From: Candidatus Moraniibacteriota bacterium
GTDB taxonomy: Bacteria > Patescibacteriota > Minisyncoccia > Moranbacterales > GCA-2747515
Direction of reading: 5' to 3'
Assembly (NCBI GenBank): GCA_027039165.1
Contig: JALWEZ010000027.1
Span: forward strand, 1-5,510
DNA length: 5,510 bases
Shown here in pieces: positions 5,282 through 5,510 of this stretch (positions are counted from its first letter, which is position 1; the number at the start of each line of letters is the position of its first letter). The notes beneath the pieces are model-generated. The model saw only the letters and a program-made list of their open reading frames with translations. It ran no database searches and was not told the origin of the DNA. A program made the position numbers and the translations under genes.

Positions 5282-5510
5282 ATGTTTTGTATACAAAAAC
5301 TAGAGTTAAAATTAAAATTGGGATACTTAGAAAAAAAAATTGGAAAAGCCCTTGAAAAAGCAGCCTCTGAAATGTGTGAAGGCAACCTACACGAGCACAT
5401 ATTGGAAGATCCTCTTCAGGGAGGAGCAGGCACTTCCACCAACATGAATCTCAACGAGGATCTAACAAATAGAGCCCTTGAAATCATAGGAGAAAAAAAA
5501 GACAATCATA
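5282..5510 (+). CDS. aspA: Aspartate ammonia-lyase fragment (N-terminus missing, runs off the window)
   Basis: The frame encodes the early-middle part of an aspartase, which converts L-aspartate to fumarate and ammonia. Numbered from the ATG at 5282, similarity runs from about residue 11 (LKLGYLEKKIGKALEKAASE) through DPLQGGAGTSTNMNLNEDLTNRALEIIG (43-70). GGAGTS is the aspartase form of the substrate-binding loop, while fumarases typically have TGSGTS; T51 corresponds to E. coli AspA T101. About 50-60 N-terminal residues are absent, and residues 1-10 do not look like aspartase. The frame is open back to 5180, overlapping the end of the DUF917 gene, and no Shine-Dalgarno is seen. GC from 5341 is about 43%, with GCC, CTC, GGC, ACC and AAC codons that the other genes use sparingly. 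Either this is another organism's sequence joined at about 5300-5320, or a truncated acquired gene. The first reading is preferred. Confidence 0.75.
   Translation, partial: MFCIQKLELKLKLGYLEKKIGKALEKAASEMCEGNLHEHILEDPLQGGAGTSTNMNLNEDLTNRALEIIGEKKDNH

Overview
The central part of the window (about 382-5310) is AT-rich, compact bacterial DNA with short intergenic gaps. It carries the C-terminal half of a DUF4012 protein, a complete murJ, a complete gene of unknown function and a complete DUF917-family gene, all on the + strand. DUF4012 next to MurJ, the low GC (about 30% by eye), near-consensus promoters placed almost on top of start codons, and a lysine/isoleucine/asparagine-rich proteome suggest a Patescibacteria (CPR) genome. 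That assignment is an inference. The four genes stop with TAA or TAG and contain no in-frame TGA, so the code looks standard for TGA and there is no sign of the UGA=Gly recoding of Gracilibacteria/Absconditabacteria.

The two ends look different. Positions 1-381 (about 40% GC by count) have no credible bacterial gene. They contain an inverted CCAAT box and a CpG/alternating purine-pyrimidine patch, and they join the DUF4012 reading frame in the middle of its conserved domain. From roughly 5310 to the right end (about 43% GC from 5341) there is a fragment of aspartate ammonia-lyase without its N-terminal part and with different codon choice. The simplest reading is a contig or amplification product that is chimeric at both ends.

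Layout: 1-381 foreign-looking sequence; 382-1359 truncated DUF4012 protein; 1368-1396 consensus sigma70 promoter; 1405-3051 murJ, probably read from a leaderless mRNA; 3066-3238 a promoter and a structured RNA ending in an intrinsic terminator; 3271-4179 unknown protein with a clear Shine-Dalgarno and GTG start; 4186-4217 terminator; 4243-4248 likely -10 box; 4263-5261 DUF917 protein; 5282-5510 aspartase fragment running off the window.

MurJ flips lipid II for peptidoglycan synthesis, and the DUF4012 protein is probably a surface protein from the same envelope neighbourhood. The unknown gene and the DUF917 gene appear to be separate transcription units. The most interesting element is the RNA upstream of the unknown gene. 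It can fold into a three-way junction, and the 3' strand of that junction can alternatively pair with the 5' arm of the terminator, as in a transcription-attenuation switch. No CRISPR array, insertion sequence, tRNA or rRNA was recognised.
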